A stretch of 64,000 bases of DNA from Prevotella sp. GTDB lineage: Bacteria > Bacteroidota > Bacteroidia > Bacteroidales > Bacteroidaceae. This document shows positions 24,189-35,000 of this stretch, in pieces. The DNA lies in assembly GCA_017470345.1 (NCBI GenBank), contig JAFUEP010000025.1:1-64000 (forward strand). Direction: 5' to 3'. A program made the position numbers and the translations under genes. The notes below the pieces were generated by a model. The model saw nothing but the letters and a program-made list of their open reading frames with translations. It had not been told where the DNA came from and made no database searches. Each line of letters starts with the position of its first letter. Within the stretch, counting starts at the first letter, position 1.

Positions 24189-26882
24189 TTATTCCTTTTG
24201 ATAGGTGTCGGCGAGGGTGATGACTTCGAGCTCCTGCCGGATCTGGGCGAGGGGCTTCCTGGTGCGCAGGTGGACGGTGCGGCGCTGGCCTGGCAGCAGG
24301 TCGAAGTAGTTGTCAGAGAAGACGTCGCTGATGCCACGGGTCTTCAGGAAGACGGCGCGGGCGAAGACGTCAGTGGTGATGCTGACGGTGAAGCCGTCTG
24401 TTGCGGGGGCGATGTCGGTCGTGATGTGGGGGCGTGGGTAGTCCATCTGCTTCTGGCGCAGTGGGTAGGCGATGTTGTAGTAGGAGCCCTCCTCATTGCC
24501 GTCAGTCTCGAAGGCGATGTAGATGATGACGTCTTCGGGGCGTTTGGTGCCGATGAGTTCCCGGACGGGGATGCGCTTGACGGTGACGACGTCGTTCTTG
24601 GGGAGGGTCATCTTCTGTTTCCGCTGATGGACGATGTGACCATCCATGGTCATGACCTGTATTTTCAATAATCCGGGGGCGGGGGTGCGGCGGTCGTTGA
24701 CGAGCCGGAGGTCGAGGAAGCCCAATTCGGAATCCTCGCTGAGTGCGGGCGACATCTTGTCGATGGCCTTGGCGTTCTCCTCGGAGGGGAGGGCGGCCAC
24801 CTGCTTGACGGGGGTGACGACGGCATTATCATCTGTGGCGGCCGTGGTGATGCGGGGACTGACGAGGATGTCGGCATAGGCCTTGCGGGTGACGTAGTGG
24901 AGGGCTTTCCATCGGCCGTAGTAGTCGCGGCTCGACCAGGAGGCGACAGGCCAGCAGTCGTTGAGCTGCCAGACGATGGACCCCATGCAGAAGGGGCGGT
25001 CGCGGCGGAAGGCCTCCATGCCCATCTTGACGGCGTCGGCCTGCAGCACCTGACTCATGTAGAGGAAATGCTTGAAGTCGCTGGGCACGTGGTAGTCGCG
25101 GGCCATATATTCCTCGATGCGATGGTTGGCGTAGGTGCCGGCGTTCTGATGGGCCATCATCACCTCCGAATAGATGTTGTGGTCGCGCTCATCGGGGTTA
25201 TAAAGCAGCACCGACTCATATTCCGGGAAAGACTGGAACCCGTACTCCGACTCGAAACGCACATGGTGGTCGAAGTAAGCCTCGATAGGTTGGCCGCCGT
25301 GCCAGACGCCCCAGTAGTGGTCGTCGCCGTTGATGCCGTCGGAGGGTGTGTCTTCGAAAGCCCAGGGCGACGAAGGACGGTAGGCCGTGCCACCGCCATA
25401 GTCGCGCACGACCTCGGGCAGCACCTCATAGAAGATGCTGCGCTGCATCGCCCAGACGCGGTCGGCCTGGCCGCGCTCCTCGAAGTAGCGCTTCTTGCCG
25501 CCCCATCCGAACCAGACGTCCTGCTCTTCGTTGTTGCCCGTATAGACGGCCATGCAGGCATGGTTGCGCAGACGGCGCACGTTGTCGATGGCCTCCTGAC
25601 GAATGGTGGCCAGGAAAGCCGAGTCGACCTCATAGGTCTGACAGGCAAACATGAAGTCCTGCCAGACGAGGATGCCCATCTCGTCGCAGTAGCGGTAGAA
25701 GGCGTCGTCCTCGTAGATGCCGCCGCCCCAGACGCGGATGATGTTCATGTTGACGGCCGCGGCGTCGGCGACCACCTGTCGGTAGATGGAGTCGTTGACG
25801 CGGGCGAGGAAGTTGTCGTTGGGAATCATGTTCGAGCCTTTGACAAAGAGAGGCTCGCCGTTGAGCTCGAAGTAGAGGTTATGGCCCCACTGGTCCTTGT
25901 CGTTGTGGAGCTTGAGGCTGCGGATGCCGAGGGGCGTCGCGACCGAGTCGCAAGACACGCCATGCAAGCAGCAGTTCATCTGCGTGAGGGTGGGGGAGCC
26001 GAGGCCGTTGGTCCACCAGAGGCGGGGCTTCTTGAGGGAGTAGTCGAGGGTGACGGTGTTGAGACCCTTGTGGAGGGAAGCGGTTTTCTTGGCGGCGGGC
26101 TTGCCGTCGGCGGTGATGGTGATGGTGGCGGCGTCGACGTCCGTGTCGGATTCAATCTCGACGACGGTGCGTAGGTCGGCGTGTGCCTTGCTGACCTGCT
26201 TCTGAATGTACCAGACGTCAGCGATGCGCTGTCCGCTCCACGTCTGGAGGACGACGGGTCGCCAGATGCCGAAGGTGACGAGTCGCGGGCCCCAGTCCCA
26301 GCCGTATTCGAAGCCGGCGGTGCGGGCATAGGGCGAGATGGTCTTGTCGAACAGTCCGCCCATCTGCGAGTGGTCGGGGCCCGTGTTGTGGCGATAGGGC
26401 AGCGCGTCGAACTTCGGCACATTGATCTTGATGGGGCTGTGGAAATAGACCTCCAGCAGGTTGTCGCCCTCGGTTAGGATGCCGCGTACGTCGCATCGCC
26501 ACGTGCGGTGCATGTTGTCGGCCCGCACGAGCAAATGGTGGTTCAGGTAGACGTCGGCATAGGTGTCGAGTCCGTAGAAGACGATGGTCTGGTTGGTGGC
26601 ACGCAGCTCGTCGGTGGTGGGCTGGAAGTGCGTCTCGTACATCCAGTCCTCCTTATCGACCCACTGTACGCTTCGCTCGTTCAGTCGGAAGTAGGGGTCG
26701 TCGATGATCCGACAGCGCATCAGGTCGAGGTGTGTGTTGCCTGGCACCTCAGCGGGGTGCCAGATTTCCGAGTTGCCCTGGCGGAAGCGCCATCCCTGAT
26801 GCAGCTGACGTTCGTTGACGTCGGCCATGGCGTAGAGAAAGGTCAGCACGATGGCTACAGTGGTTGTGATAATCCGCTTCAT
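24189..26882 (-). CDS. GH2 family glycosidase, beta-mannosidase-like
   Basis: ATG 26882 gives a signal peptide (MKRIITTTVAIVLTFLYAMA); the frame is open 34 codons further upstream but that extension lacks a signal. The 897-residue protein aligns with beta-mannosidases rather than beta-galactosidases: LHQGWRFRQGN, VPGNTHLDLM, WMYETHF, then NMIPNDNFLARVND, IRVWGGGIYEDDAFY, YTGNNEEQDVW (acid/base Glu452) and RFESEYGFQSFPE (nucleophile Glu546). With GH36 nearby this could act on galactomannan ends, but the other genes point to a more complex glycan. Three 22-bp spaced repeats precede it. Confidence 0.9.
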   Translation of the reverse strand: MKRIITTTVAIVLTFLYAMADVNERQLHQGWRFRQGNSEIWHPAEVPGNTHLDLMRCRIIDDPYFRLNERSVQWVDKEDWMYETHFQPTTDELRATNQTIVFYGLDTYADVYLNHHLLVRADNMHRTWRCDVRGILTEGDNLLEVYFHSPIKINVPKFDALPYRHNTGPDHSQMGGLFDKTISPYARTAGFEYGWDWGPRLVTFGIWRPVVLQTWSGQRIADVWYIQKQVSKAHADLRTVVEIESDTDVDAATITITADGKPAAKKTASLHKGLNTVTLDYSLKKPRLWWTNGLGSPTLTQMNCCLHGVSCDSVATPLGIRSLKLHNDKDQWGHNLYFELNGEPLFVKGSNMIPNDNFLARVNDSIYRQVVADAAAVNMNIIRVWGGGIYEDDAFYRYCDEMGILVWQDFMFACQTYEVDSAFLATIRQEAIDNVRRLRNHACMAVYTGNNEEQDVWFGWGGKKRYFEERGQADRVWAMQRSIFYEVLPEVVRDYGGGTAYRPSSPWAFEDTPSDGINGDDHYWGVWHGGQPIEAYFDHHVRFESEYGFQSFPEYESVLLYNPDERDHNIYSEVMMAHQNAGTYANHRIEEYMARDYHVPSDFKHFLYMSQVLQADAVKMGMEAFRRDRPFCMGSIVWQLNDCWPVASWSSRDYYGRWKALHYVTRKAYADILVSPRITTAATDDNAVVTPVKQVAALPSEENAKAIDKMSPALSEDSELGFLDLRLVNDRRTPAPGLLKIQVMTMDGHIVHQRKQKMTLPKNDVVTVKRIPVRELIGTKRPEDVIIYIAFETDGNEEGSYYNIAYPLRQKQMDYPRPHITTDIAPATDGFTVSITTDVFARAVFLKTRGISDVFSDNYFDLLPGQRRTVHLRTRKPLAQIRQELEVITLADTYQKE

Positions 26883-26920
26883 GTTAATTTCTTTTATCAT
26901 TCGCGTCTTTGTACACCGCC

Positions 26921-26972
26921 GATATACAATGTGTTTTCCCGAGGTATACAATGTGTATACTGACGGTATACA
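26921..26972 (-). promoter_or_regulatory. Operator-like array: GTATACA repeats at 22-bp spacing
   Basis: Octamers GATATACA (26921), GGTATACA (26943) and GGTATACA (26965) start exactly 22 bp apart; the first two extend to AATGTG. The middle one is also half of a palindrome GTATACA-ATG-TGTATAC (26944-26960). The array sits in the 98-bp gap between GH95 and GH2 and faces the GH2 start. Two-helical-turn spacing suggests cooperative binding of a regulator on one face. Confidence 0.6.
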
Positions 26973-26980
26973 AAAAAGGA

Positions 26981-29320
26981 TCAAACGATAGATGTTGATT
27001 TTTTTGATGTCAGTCTGACGGTTTTCTGCTGTCCGTTGATGTTGACCGTGACGGTCTGGTCAGTCTTTGAGCGCAGCACGGCCTTCACCACGCGGCCATC
27101 CTTCCAGCTGAAGTCGGCCTCGATGCCGCCCCGCGCGCAGATGCCGCGCACGCTGCCCGACGGCCATGCCGAGGGGAGGGCAGGGAGGAAGTGTAGAGTG
27201 CGCTCTCCACTTGAGAGCAGCATCTCGCAGATGCCGGCGACGGCGGCCTCAGTGGCGTCGAACGAGAAGATGTCGCTCTCGGCACCCGCAATGCCGGCCG
27301 GGGAGACGGTCATGAGGTTTTCGCGCATAAATCCTGTGTAGAGACCTGTGAGGGACTCGTAAGCCTTGTCGCCTTGGTGTAGGCGGGCGTAGAAGTTGAT
27401 GTTGCTGCCGCGCGTCCACTCGGTGTCCTCCCAGTTGGGATGCGACTCCTGATGGCTCAGGAAGGTGGCACATGCCTTGGCCAGCTCTGGTGTCGACTCC
27501 GGCGTGATGTGACCAAAAGGATAGAGGGCCAACAGGTGGGCGGCATGGCGATGCGATGGGTCGGCCCGTCCCACGTCGAGCAGCCACTCGGCGAGTTCTC
27601 CGTTGTTGAGCACCCGATACGGAGGCAACCGCTTGATGTCGCGCTCCAGCCGGGCCCGGAAGTCGGCGTCGACGTCGAGGATGCGGCTGGCCTCGATGCA
27701 GGCGTGATAGATCTCGCGGATGGTGGCCAGGTCGCAGGTGGGCATCATCGAGAGCGAATAGCTCTGTCCGTCCTCGCCACGGAAGGCATTCTCGGGCGAG
27801 ATGCTGGGGCCGGAGAGCAGCCAGCCCGTGCGCGGATCCTCGACCATGTAGTCGACGAAGAACTGGGCCGTCTCCTTGAGCAGTGGATAGCCCGTCTGGC
27901 GCAGGTATTCGCTGTCCTGAGTGAATTCATAGTGTGTCCAGAGGTGAGTGGCGAGCCATGCGCCGGCCGTCACGTTGAGAGCCCAGCCAAGCGACCCGCC
28001 CGGGGCTGTATCGCCCCATACGTTGTTGATCGTGTGTGTCACCCAGCCGTTGCAGCCGTAGAGCTTACGGGCCGTGTCGTGACCATACTTGGCCAGCAGT
28101 GCGATGTAGCTGAAGACTGGTGTGTTCGTCTCGCTGAGGTTGGCGATGTTGGCACTCCAATAGTTTTGCTGGATATTGATGTCGAGGTGGTAGTCGCACG
28201 TCCATGGCATGTTGCAGGCCAGATTGTCGTTCCAGACGCCCTGCAGGTTGCTTGGCAGGGGAGAATTTTCGCGCGAGGAGCTGATCTGCATATAGCGGCC
28301 GTACTGGAAGAAAAGGGCGTCGAAGGCGGGGTTCGACAGTCCTTGGTGGGCCTCGGCGAACATCTGGTCGGTCGTCGTAGCGTGGCTGCTGTTGGGACCC
28401 AGGTCAATGCTCATACGACGGAACAGCCGTTGATAGTCGCGCGTGTGGGCGTTCTTCAGTTGGTCAAACGATTTAGAGGCGGCCTGACGGACCGTCTGAT
28501 AGCACTGCTCACGATAGCGCAGGTTCTGGAAATCGGTGCGCAGGTCGAAGATGATGGTCAGCTGCGTAGCGCCGCGCACGGCCAGGTGGTCGCCCTCGGG
28601 GGTGACGGTGCCGGCGGCGTCGGTCGTGGCACTGAGCATGCCGCGGAAGCGCACACCGCCCTCGCCGAACTTGTCGAAGCGGGCATCACCGACGATGTCG
28701 AGCATGCCAGGCTGAGCCTCGACGACGGCATGGCGCAGCAGGTCCATCGAGATGTCTACGTTGATGGCACCGCGGCGCGAGGCCTTGTAGCTGACGGCCA
28801 GCACCTGGTCGGGGTTCGAACAGAGGTATTCGCGGCTGAAGACCGTCCCGTTGTCAGTATAATGAACGCGGGCAATGGCCTCGTCGAGCGACAGCTCGCG
28901 GGCGTAGTTCGTGGCTCCGCCGTCAGGGCCGTCGACCGACTGGATGACGATGGCGCCCAAGGGCAGGTTGGTGCCGAAGGAGCGGCCGTGACCGTTCATC
29001 GATCGCCATCCCATTTCGTTGCCCAGCTTATAGTCGCCGTTGAGGAAGGCACTGCGGATCTCGCGCAGACGGTCGGGCCCCAGCATGTTGTTACAGTCAG
29101 GGTCGGGCTGACCGCTCCAGAGGGTCAGCTCGCTCAGGGCGATGGTCTCCCGCTGCGTGCCGCCGTAGACCATGGCCCCCAGTCGGCCGTTGCCCAGCGG
29201 GAGCGATCCCATCCAGGTCTGTGAGGGCTGTTCGTAGCTGAGGGTGAGGTCGGCGGCCGTGGAGCCCTTAGCGAGAGCGAGAGCGAAAAGAACGGTTGCG
29301 AATAGTCTGAAATGTTTCAT
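26981..29320 (-). CDS. GH95 alpha-L-fucosidase / alpha-L-galactosidase
   Basis: The 779-residue secreted protein (signal MKHFRLFATVLFALALAKGSTA) shows GH95 signatures throughout: WMGSLPLGNGRLGAMVYGG, LSELTLWSGQPD, NLQGVWNDNL, DYHLDINIQQNYWSANIANL and RHAAHLLALYPF. In the inverting GH95 fucosidase AfcA two Asn residues in this HxNxN segment assist catalysis; here the second is Asn382 and the first is Asp. The family removes alpha-1,2-L-fucose or alpha-L-galactose from plant or host glycans. It is first in the minus-strand cluster and divergent from the SusC/D operon, so it probably shares its regulation. Confidence 0.92.
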   Translation of the reverse strand: MKHFRLFATVLFALALAKGSTAADLTLSYEQPSQTWMGSLPLGNGRLGAMVYGGTQRETIALSELTLWSGQPDPDCNNMLGPDRLREIRSAFLNGDYKLGNEMGWRSMNGHGRSFGTNLPLGAIVIQSVDGPDGGATNYARELSLDEAIARVHYTDNGTVFSREYLCSNPDQVLAVSYKASRRGAINVDISMDLLRHAVVEAQPGMLDIVGDARFDKFGEGGVRFRGMLSATTDAAGTVTPEGDHLAVRGATQLTIIFDLRTDFQNLRYREQCYQTVRQAASKSFDQLKNAHTRDYQRLFRRMSIDLGPNSSHATTTDQMFAEAHQGLSNPAFDALFFQYGRYMQISSSRENSPLPSNLQGVWNDNLACNMPWTCDYHLDINIQQNYWSANIANLSETNTPVFSYIALLAKYGHDTARKLYGCNGWVTHTINNVWGDTAPGGSLGWALNVTAGAWLATHLWTHYEFTQDSEYLRQTGYPLLKETAQFFVDYMVEDPRTGWLLSGPSISPENAFRGEDGQSYSLSMMPTCDLATIREIYHACIEASRILDVDADFRARLERDIKRLPPYRVLNNGELAEWLLDVGRADPSHRHAAHLLALYPFGHITPESTPELAKACATFLSHQESHPNWEDTEWTRGSNINFYARLHQGDKAYESLTGLYTGFMRENLMTVSPAGIAGAESDIFSFDATEAAVAGICEMLLSSGERTLHFLPALPSAWPSGSVRGICARGGIEADFSWKDGRVVKAVLRSKTDQTVTVNINGQQKTVRLTSKKSTSIV

Positions 29321-29349
29321 GATGAACAGTGTTGTTATTGGTTTCGTTG

Positions 29350-29357
29350 CAAAAGTA
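29350..29357 (-). promoter_or_regulatory. -7 box for the GH95 cluster
   Basis: The minus strand reads TACTTTTG, a match to TAnnTTTG, about 30 bp before the GH95 start codon. No TTTG element is properly placed upstream, which suggests activator dependence. Confidence 0.5.
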
Positions 29358-29393
29358 CTAAATATTGCGCGAAAGGCCGAGCCGTAGGGGCGG

Positions 29394-29452
29394 CATAAAA
29401 TGTAAGAAATGTTTCATTCCTGCGAGATTTGCGACATTCGTTACATTTTATG
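29394..29452. promoter_or_regulatory. Long dyad between divergent GH95 and SusC/D operons
   Basis: CATAAAATGTAA (29394-29405) and its exact reverse complement TTACATTTTATG (29441-29452) bracket a 35-bp spacer. The similarity continues inward imperfectly to about 20 bp per arm. The right arm includes the ATGTCGCA motif (complement of 29428-29441). The position midway between divergent promoters fits a shared activator site. Confidence 0.6.
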
Positions 29453-29487
29453 GACGGAATAGGTGCGACACATATTATATTTATTAT

Positions 29488-29495
29488 TACCTTTG
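29488..29495 (+). promoter_or_regulatory. -7 box of the FAS1-SusC-SusD operon
   Basis: TACCTTTG is a full match to the consensus, 34 bp before ATG 29530. No -33 TTTG is seen, so activation from the nearby dyad is likely. Confidence 0.55.
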
Positions 29496-29529
29496 CCATC
29501 CGAAACAATCGATAAACTAACCTGATTAA

Positions 29530-32085
29530 ATGAAACGTTTTCAACAGAAAATTACTCGCTGGTCAGCGCCACTCCTCGGAGTGTTGCTCATGGGAGGACT
29601 CGCCGCTTCGTGCTCGAAGGACTATGCATACGAGGAGCGTGAACCCGATTTCCTCGGTGCGAGCATATACGACTACCTGAAGGCGGAGGGCGGCTTCACT
29701 AACTATCTGCGACTGGTCGACGACCTGAACTACGGGCGTGTGTTGCAGCTGACAGGCTCGAAGACCGTCTTTCCTGCCCGCGACGAGGCATGGCAGCGCT
29801 TCTTTCAGGGGCAGAATCCCTACGGCGTCCACGCTTATGAGGAGCTGACCGCTGCCCAGAAGCGTTGCCTGCTCAATGCCAGCACCGTCAACATGGCCTA
29901 TCTGGCCTATATGCTGGCCAACACGGGCGACGCCGAGAGCCAGAGCGGCGAGGGCACAGCCGTGAGGCGTGCCACTCAGTATACCTATTTGGACAGTATC
30001 CAGTTCTGTCAGGACAGCCGCCAGTTTGAAGCACCCTTCTGGAAAAAATACCAAAACACGGGCGGCCTGCGGCTGGTAGACGACGAGAGCGACACCTACA
30101 TGGTTCACTTTACACCACAGCACACGGCGGCCAACAAGATTCCGACGGACGACCTCTCGCTGGTGCTCGGTCAGGACTACGACCCGCTGGGACTCTACAT
30201 CAACGGCTCGCACGTCGACAAGCAGGACGTGACCTGCAAGAACGGCTACGTCCACGTGATGCACGACGTGCTGACGCCCCTGCAGCCGATGAGCCAGGTC
30301 ATCGCCCGCGAGCCTCAGATGAGCCTGTTCGCCCGGCTGATGGAACGCTTCAGCGCTCCATATTATAACAGCACGGTGACCGACGCCGTCCACCATCTCT
30401 ACGACGGCACCGACGCCACGCGCCCCCTCATCAGCGACTCCGTCTTCACCAAACATTACTTCACCGAGACACGACCGCACGACCCCGACGGCAACGACAT
30501 GACCAACTACGGACTCCTCTACTTCGACCCCTCGCAGAACAGCTACGGCGGACTGCAGGACATGGGCGTCATGTTCGTACCCACCGACGAGGCCATGCAG
30601 CAGTATATCAACGGCGGCAAAGGCTCTTACCTGAAAGATGCCTATGGCGATTGGGACAACGTGCCGACGCCGCTCGTGGCCCTCTTCGTGAAGAACCATC
30701 AAAAGAAGTCGTTCATGACCTCGCTGCCCTCGATGTGGCCGACGATGAACGACGAGTCGTCGTTTGCCATGCACGTCGACCGAAACGATGTCGTCGCTTC
30801 CTACGTCGCCGGCAACGGCGTGGTCTATATGACCAATAAGGTCTATCCACCCATCGACTATCAGAGCGTCTATGCCTCGGTGATGACCAATGCCGGGACG
30901 CGCATCATGAACTGGGCCCTGCAGGACCGCGAGATGAAGTTCTATCTCTACCTGCGCTCCATGGAGAACATGTATAACCTGCTGGTGCCCACCGACGAAG
31001 CCCTGCAGAACTACCGCGACCCCGTCAGTTGGGCCAAGGGCAAGACGCAGCGCGAGATCTGGGCATTCAAGTATGACGAGACGCGCGACAATCCCGTGAC
31101 GGCCGATGTCTTCAGCGTCAACGACGACGGCACCCGGGGCGAACTGCTGCGCACCATCGACGACCAGTCGCTGTTGCGCAACCGCCTCTATGACATCTGC
31201 GACCGCCATATCATCGTCGGCACCAAGGACGACGAAGGCCGCATGGGCGGCTACGTCGACGACGGCACGCGCCACTACTATCAGTCGAAGGGTGGCTCCA
31301 CGATTCGAGTCGAGGGGGTAGGGCAGCAGATGATGGCTCAGGGCGGAGGCGACATGGAGCAAAACGTGCCGCAGGCTCGCCAGGTGAGTCGCTACGATGC
31401 CGACAATGGCCGTTGCTACATCATCGACCGCATCCTGCAAGACCCAACCAACTCGGTTTACACCAACTTGCAGCAACATCCCGAGTTCTCCAGGTTCTTC
31501 GAACTCCTGAATGGCAACGACATGGTGTTCCGGATGTTTGAGAACGACCCGGAAATCAAGAGCATATTTACACTTAACCGCACGTCGCAGTCGAGCGGAC
31601 TGGGCAATGTGGTCTCCTCGTTCGGCAATTTCCAATACACCGTGCTCGTGCCAACGAATGAGGCTGTCGACGAGGCCTTCCGCAACGATCCGTCGCTTCA
31701 TACGTGGGACGAGATTGCCGCTCAGATGGATAACCCCACCTTGCAGCGCAGTTGGTCAGTCAGGCTGATGCGCTTCCTGCAGTATCACTTTGTCGATAAT
31801 TCTACCTACGTTGACGACCAGCCATTCCCGGCTCTGACTTACGAGACGGCCGCCCGCACGGATGCCGGCCGATTCCAGAAGCTCACCGTCAGCGGCGACG
31901 GACAGAACCTGACCTTCACCGACGGGCATGGCCACGAGGCCCATGTGGTGAAGACGCCCGGCCTATACAACCTGCAGAGCCGCGACTTCATCGTCAACTC
32001 GAGCGACTACCGCACAGCCACACAGATCGTCTCGTCGTCGCAATCTGTCATTCATCTCATTGATTGTGCCTTAATCCCAGAATAA
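29530..32085 (+). CDS. Multi-domain FAS1 (fasciclin) lipoprotein
   Basis: The 851-residue lipoprotein (LGVLLMGGLAASC, lipid Cys28) is built from about four FAS1-like units. These are seen as repeated blocks of a helix, then a strand with F-x-P-T/A-D/N-E-A: VFPARDEAWQRFF (~80), VMFVPTDEAMQQY (~347), NLLVPTDEALQNY (~485), TVLVPTNEAVDEAF (~706). FAS1 domains usually mediate adhesion or ligand contact. As first gene of the SusC/D operon, 4 bp before SusC, it is probably a surface glycan-binding lipoprotein in place of SusE/SusF. No classical SusE/F-like gene is present. The binding target is unknown. Confidence 0.82.
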   Translation: MKRFQQKITRWSAPLLGVLLMGGLAASCSKDYAYEEREPDFLGASIYDYLKAEGGFTNYLRLVDDLNYGRVLQLTGSKTVFPARDEAWQRFFQGQNPYGVHAYEELTAAQKRCLLNASTVNMAYLAYMLANTGDAESQSGEGTAVRRATQYTYLDSIQFCQDSRQFEAPFWKKYQNTGGLRLVDDESDTYMVHFTPQHTAANKIPTDDLSLVLGQDYDPLGLYINGSHVDKQDVTCKNGYVHVMHDVLTPLQPMSQVIAREPQMSLFARLMERFSAPYYNSTVTDAVHHLYDGTDATRPLISDSVFTKHYFTETRPHDPDGNDMTNYGLLYFDPSQNSYGGLQDMGVMFVPTDEAMQQYINGGKGSYLKDAYGDWDNVPTPLVALFVKNHQKKSFMTSLPSMWPTMNDESSFAMHVDRNDVVASYVAGNGVVYMTNKVYPPIDYQSVYASVMTNAGTRIMNWALQDREMKFYLYLRSMENMYNLLVPTDEALQNYRDPVSWAKGKTQREIWAFKYDETRDNPVTADVFSVNDDGTRGELLRTIDDQSLLRNRLYDICDRHIIVGTKDDEGRMGGYVDDGTRHYYQSKGGSTIRVEGVGQQMMAQGGGDMEQNVPQARQVSRYDADNGRCYIIDRILQDPTNSVYTNLQQHPEFSRFFELLNGNDMVFRMFENDPEIKSIFTLNRTSQSSGLGNVVSSFGNFQYTVLVPTNEAVDEAFRNDPSLHTWDEIAAQMDNPTLQRSWSVRLMRFLQYHFVDNSTYVDDQPFPALTYETAARTDAGRFQKLTVSGDGQNLTFTDGHGHEAHVVKTPGLYNLQSRDFIVNSSDYRTATQIVSSSQSVIHLIDCALIPE

Positions 32086-32089
32086 GCCA

Positions 32090-35000
32090 ATGAAACGTCT
32101 TCTATTCATTCTCCTCTGTTCACTATTCATAAGCGGCCTGTCCGCGCAGACGATGATTACCGGTCATGTCACGTCACCCGACGGTGAGTGCATCGGCGCC
32201 AGCGTCGTCGAGCAGGACAAGACGGGGCGCATCGTCTCGTCGGCTGTCACCGATTACAATGGCGACTTCTCGCTGCAGGTGAAGAACACCGACAACACGC
32301 TGAAGATTTCTTACGTTGGCTGTCGGGCGCAGACCCTGCCCATCCGCGAACGCCGCCGCTTCGTCGTCCAGCTGAAGGACAACTCGCAGGCCATCGCCGA
32401 GGTCCAGGTGCGAGGTAAGCGCCGCACTGGCGATTCGGGATTCAACGTTCCCGTTCGTGAGCTCTCAGGAGCTCAGCAGACCATCTCGATGAAAGCCTTC
32501 GAGGGCATGTCCGTAGCTTCGGTCGACGATGCCCTGCAGGGCCGCATCGCCGGTCTCGACATCGTGGCCAACTCGGGCGACCTGGGCTCAGGCTCGTCAC
32601 TCCGCGTTCGTGGCACCACGTCGATCAACTCCAACTCCGAACCGCTCATCCTGCTCAACGACATCCCCTTTGACTCGCAGATCGATGCCTCGTTCGACTA
32701 CAACACGGCCTCGAACGACCAGTTTGCCACACTGCTGAACATCTCACCCGAGGACATCGAGGAAATCACCGTGCTCAAGGACGGCGCCGCCTGTGCCATC
32801 TGGGGCGCCCGCGGTGCCAACGGCATCATCTCGATCAAAACGAAGAAAGGCGTCACGGGCCCCACACGTGTCACCTACAGCTACCGCCTCTCGGGCAACT
32901 GGCAGCCGCGCGGCATGAAGATGCTCAATGGCGACGACTACACGATGCTCATGAAGCAGGCATACTTCAACCGCAACATGGACGAGCAGGAGTCAGACAT
33001 CCCCGAGTTCAACTATGACCCGAACTTCTCGGAGTATGAACAGTATAACAACAACACCGACTGGGTGAAGGAGGTCTCGCAGATGGGCTGGACCCACGAC
33101 CACTCGCTCTCCATCAGCGGCGGTGGACAGAAGGCGCGTTTCCGCGCCTCGCTGGGCTACTACAACCAGACGGGCACCGTCATTGAGCAACGCCTGGACC
33201 GCTTCTCCACCCGCATGAATCTGGAGTATCAGGTGTCCGATCGGCTGAAGTTCACCAGCGACTTCTCAATGACCTACACCAACAACGATCGCAACTACGA
33301 GCAGTATTACCCCTCGACGGGCTCGAACATCGGACTGCTTGACGTGGCCTACCGTAAGTTGCCCAACGTGGGCATCTACCGTCAGGACGTCGACGGCCGC
33401 GACACCGATGTCTATTATAACATCCTGCCCTCGTCGGCCCTGAATTCCTCGCAGAAGGATCTCCTCAACCCCGTGGCCGTGGCCCATCTGGCCGAGAACG
33501 TGCAGAAGAACATGCGCATCATTCCCACGCTACGGCTGCAATACGACTTCATCGAGCCCACCGACCTGCAGCGCCTGCGCTACAACGGCTACGTGACGTT
33601 CGACATCGAGAACTATAAGATCAACCGCTTCCTGCCGAAGAAGATTGTGCCGAGATCGTGGCTCGATGAATACGTCAACCGTAGCGAGGAACAAGAGAAC
33701 GAGGGCCTCTCCGTCATGACCGACCACAACCTGACGTGGATGCCCAACCTCGGCGAGGATCATTCGCTGATGCTCTACGGCTCATGGCAGATGATCAGCG
33801 GCTCGTCGCAGAACCAGCGCTTCACCACCCACGGTTCACCCTCAGAGAGCATCACTGACGCCTCGGCCGGCGCCAACCTGCGCGACCTGAACTCCGAGCA
33901 GGGCCAATGGCGCTCGATGGCCGTTCTGGGCCGCATGCACTATGCTTTTCAGGGCCGCTACATCCTCGACGCCACCATCCGCTGGGATGGAAGTACACGT
34001 TTCGGAACAGGCAACCGTTGGGGCATGTTCCCTTCCGTCTCGGGCAAGTGGATCATCTCCGACGAGCGGTTCATGAAGTCATTCGAGTCGTGGCTCTCCG
34101 AATTCTCGCTCCGTGCCGGCTGGGGCGTCACTGGCAATATGCCTGACCGCGAATACCTCTATTTCGCCCGCTACAACGGCTCATGGTCGACGGGCGCCAG
34201 CAGCTATCTGGGCACGCCGACCATCAAGCCCTCGTCGGTGAAGCTGACAAACCTGAAGTGGGAGCGCTCCACGAGCATCAACGTGGGTCTGAACCTCGGA
34301 CTCTTCGACGACCGATTCACGGCCGACCTCAACGTCTATCACCGTCGCACGGACGACATGCTCTTCCGAGATATGCGCATTCCCTCGTCAAGTGGCTTCA
34401 CCCAGCTGAGCTACATCAATGCCGGCACGATGGACAACGACGGCTGGGAACTCAACATGAACACCACCAACCTGATTTCGTTCGGCCGCTTCGTGCTCGA
34501 CCTGAACGCCAACTTCTCTAACTACAAGAACACTATCATCGCCCTCGACCCGAACGTGCTCGATTCCTACAACGGCGACTTCAACTACTCCAATGGCAAC
34601 TACCTGAGCCGCGTCCAGATCGACAACTCCTTCGGCTCCATCTATGGCCTGCGTTCACGGGGCGTCTATCAGTACGACAGGTACAGCGCCACCGAGGTGA
34701 CGGGCGTCAGCGGCCCCAATGCTCCCGTGGCCCGCGACAAGGATGGCGCCGTCGTCTTCGACAGCTTCGGCGAGCCGGTGCCCCTTTACTATGCTTACGG
34801 CACTACCAATGCACGCCGGTTCCGCGGGGGCGACGCCGTTTACGAGGACATCAACAGCGACGGCACCATCGACGAGCTCGACGTGGTCTACCTTGGCAAC
34901 TGTAATCCCAAACTGAACGGCGGTTTCGGTTTCTCGCTGCGCTATAACAAGCGACTGTCGCTCAACTGCTTCTTCAACTTCCGCTACGGCAACAAGGTCA

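Noticed and set aside
29563-31701. A 712-codon open frame on the minus strand
   Set aside because: It is antisense to the first FAS1 gene, has no recognisable domain, and arises from high GC at third positions; the plus-strand product has a lipobox and FAS1 motifs.
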